This document shows positions 63,340 through 64,000 of a stretch of DNA of 64,000 nucleotides, piece by piece. Where the stretch lies: assembly GCF_947501385.1 (NCBI RefSeq), contig NZ_CANMVP010000003.1, forward strand, positions 149,691-213,690, written 5' to 3'. Origin of the DNA: an uncultured Polaribacter sp. Its GTDB lineage: Bacteria; Bacteroidota; Bacteroidia; Flavobacteriales; Flavobacteriaceae. The notes below the pieces were generated by a model. That model saw nothing but the letters and a program-made list of their open reading frames with translations, had not been told where the DNA came from and ran no database searches. Both the position numbers and the translations under genes were made by a program. Each line of letters opens with the position of its first letter. Position 1 is the stretch's first letter.

Positions 63340-63789
63340 ATGAGTTTGCAAACCCAAGTAATGGATAAGATGAAAGCAGCAATGAAGGCAAAAGATACTG
63401 TTGCTTTACAAGCTTTAAGAGCTGTTAAAGCTGCTTTTTTATTAGCAAAAACAGAAACTGGCATAAAAGAAGAATTGTCAGAAGATCAAGAAGTAAAGAT
63501 TATTCAGAAGCAAGTAAAACAAAGAAAAGATAGTGCTGCAATTTTTCTAAAACAAGGAAGACAAGATTTAGCGGAACCAGAATTGGCAGAAATTGCTGTC
63601 TTAGAAGAATTTTTGCCAGAAGCTTTAACAGAGGAAGAAATAGAAGCTGTTGTAATTTCTACGATAGATAGTTTAGGTGCTACAGGAATGCAAGATATGG
63701 GAAAAGTGATGGGAATGGTATCTAAAAAACTAACAGGACAAGCAGATGGCAAAACAATTTCTATGCTAGTTAAAAAGCATTTGACCTAA
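63340..63789 (+). CDS. yqeY: GatB/YqeY domain protein
   Basis: A 149-residue helical protein matching YqeY: MKAKDTVALQALRAVKAAFLLAKTE, QVKQRKDSAAIFLKQGRQDLAEPELAEIAVLEEFLPE and DMGKVMGMVSKKL. The domain resembles the tRNA-interacting tail of GatB, but it is stand-alone and its role is not established. A tRNA gene follows. Confidence 0.93.
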   Translation: MSLQTQVMDKMKAAMKAKDTVALQALRAVKAAFLLAKTETGIKEELSEDQEVKIIQKQVKQRKDSAAIFLKQGRQDLAEPELAEIAVLEEFLPEALTEEEIEAVVISTIDSLGATGMQDMGKVMGMVSKKLTGQADGKTISMLVKKHLT

Positions 63790-63843
63790 TTTAAATTAGG
63801 TCATTCTGAACTTGTTTTCAGAATTTTATATAAAAATAATTTA

Positions 63844-63917
63844 GGCTGCGTAGTTCAACTGGATAGAATATCAGATTTCGGCTCTGAGGGTTGGGGGTTC
63901 GAATCCCTTCGCAGTCA
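63844..63917 (+). tRNA. tRNA-Arg (anticodon UCG)
   Basis: A 74-base cloverleaf: acceptor GGCTGCG/CGCAGTC with one G-U pair, D arm from GTTC with a GG-containing loop, anticodon stem TCAGA/TCTGA with loop TTTCGGC (anticodon TCG, G37), variable loop, T arm with GTTCGAATC. CCA is not encoded. It reads CGA and probably other CGN codons. Confidence 0.93.
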
Positions 63918-63926
63918 CATAAGAAA

Positions 63927-63957
63927 GAGGCTGTCTGAAAAGGCAGTCTTTTTTTTT
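63927..63957 (+). terminator. Terminator of tRNA-Arg
   Basis: AGAGGCTGTC, loop TGAAAA, GGCAGTCTTT with G-U pairs, then a long T-tract. The left arm repeats the AGGCTGTCTGAAAA of the terminator at 3632. Confidence 0.8.
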
Positions 63958-63989
63958 GCATTTTTTTGAAGAATTTCGTATTTTTAAGA

Positions 63990-64000
63990 ATGAGCAGAAA
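63990..64000 (+). CDS. Possible start of a gene cut by the window edge
   Basis: ATGAGCAGAAA gives Met-Ser-Arg before the edge, preceded by TATTTTTA, a near-match to the -7 element. Too short to identify. Confidence 0.25.

Overview
The window is a low-GC chromosome segment from a member of the Flavobacteriaceae. It probably comes from a marine, gliding genus close to Polaribacter or Tenacibaculum; the genus is an inference. Supporting evidence is a SusC/SusD pair, gldB-gldC, a type IX secretion (T9SS) cargo protease and a T9SS plug-domain protein, and a complete Na+-translocating NADH:quinone reductase operon. Promoters have the Bacteroidetes form TTG-N16-19-TAnnTTTG, and gene starts lack clear Shine-Dalgarno sequences. 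Nearly everything is core genome. There is no prophage, insertion sequence, CRISPR array, rRNA or obvious island.

Layout: 1-3.5 kb, the end of a SusC gene, SusD and a thioredoxin-fold lipoprotein. 3.7-11 kb, Mn-type superoxide dismutase, fructose-bisphosphatase, an acetyltransferase, aspartate kinase, a fused aminolipid acyltransferase, a sulfatase and a small membrane protein. 11-19.5 kb, protein quality control (tig, clpP, clpX), dnaG, a possible 43-residue ORF, nadE and gldBC. 19.6-25.2 kb (mostly minus strand), an OmpA/TSP3 protein, a folK-deoxynucleoside kinase fusion, pnp and rpsO. 25.5-29.8 kb, an aromatic amino acid operon (pheA, aminotransferase, tyrA, DAHP synthase/chorismate mutase). 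30-44.6 kb, mixed housekeeping genes (rsgA, dtd, YceI, Lrp plus a PLP lyase, NhaC, PAP2, porin, rnhB, nucleoid protein, lipB). 44.6-54.4 kb, a large secreted metalloprotease with a lipoprotein partner, pruA, a TANGO2-like protein, a DUF3667 protein, apaG and a T9SS plug protein. 54.7-60.9 kb, nqrABCDEF. 61-64 kb, small proteins, a hydrolase, a retropepsin-like protein, YqeY and tRNA-Arg(UCG).

The most interesting object is the 5' leader of the aromatic operon (25,485-25,670). It has a promoter, a 26-codon ORF with eight consecutive alternating Phe/Tyr codons, a 12-bp antiterminator, and a competing intrinsic terminator just before pheA. This is a complete ribosome-mediated attenuator whose sensed amino acids are the two products of the operon. 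Other notable points are a DnaG whose four zinc ligands are all replaced, a DUF3667 gene whose zinc-ribbon part has no ATG/GTG/TTG start, TTG initiation of the folK fusion, and several families of intergenic palindromic repeats, some of them inside operons (clpP-clpX, aromatic operon, nqrD-nqrE).
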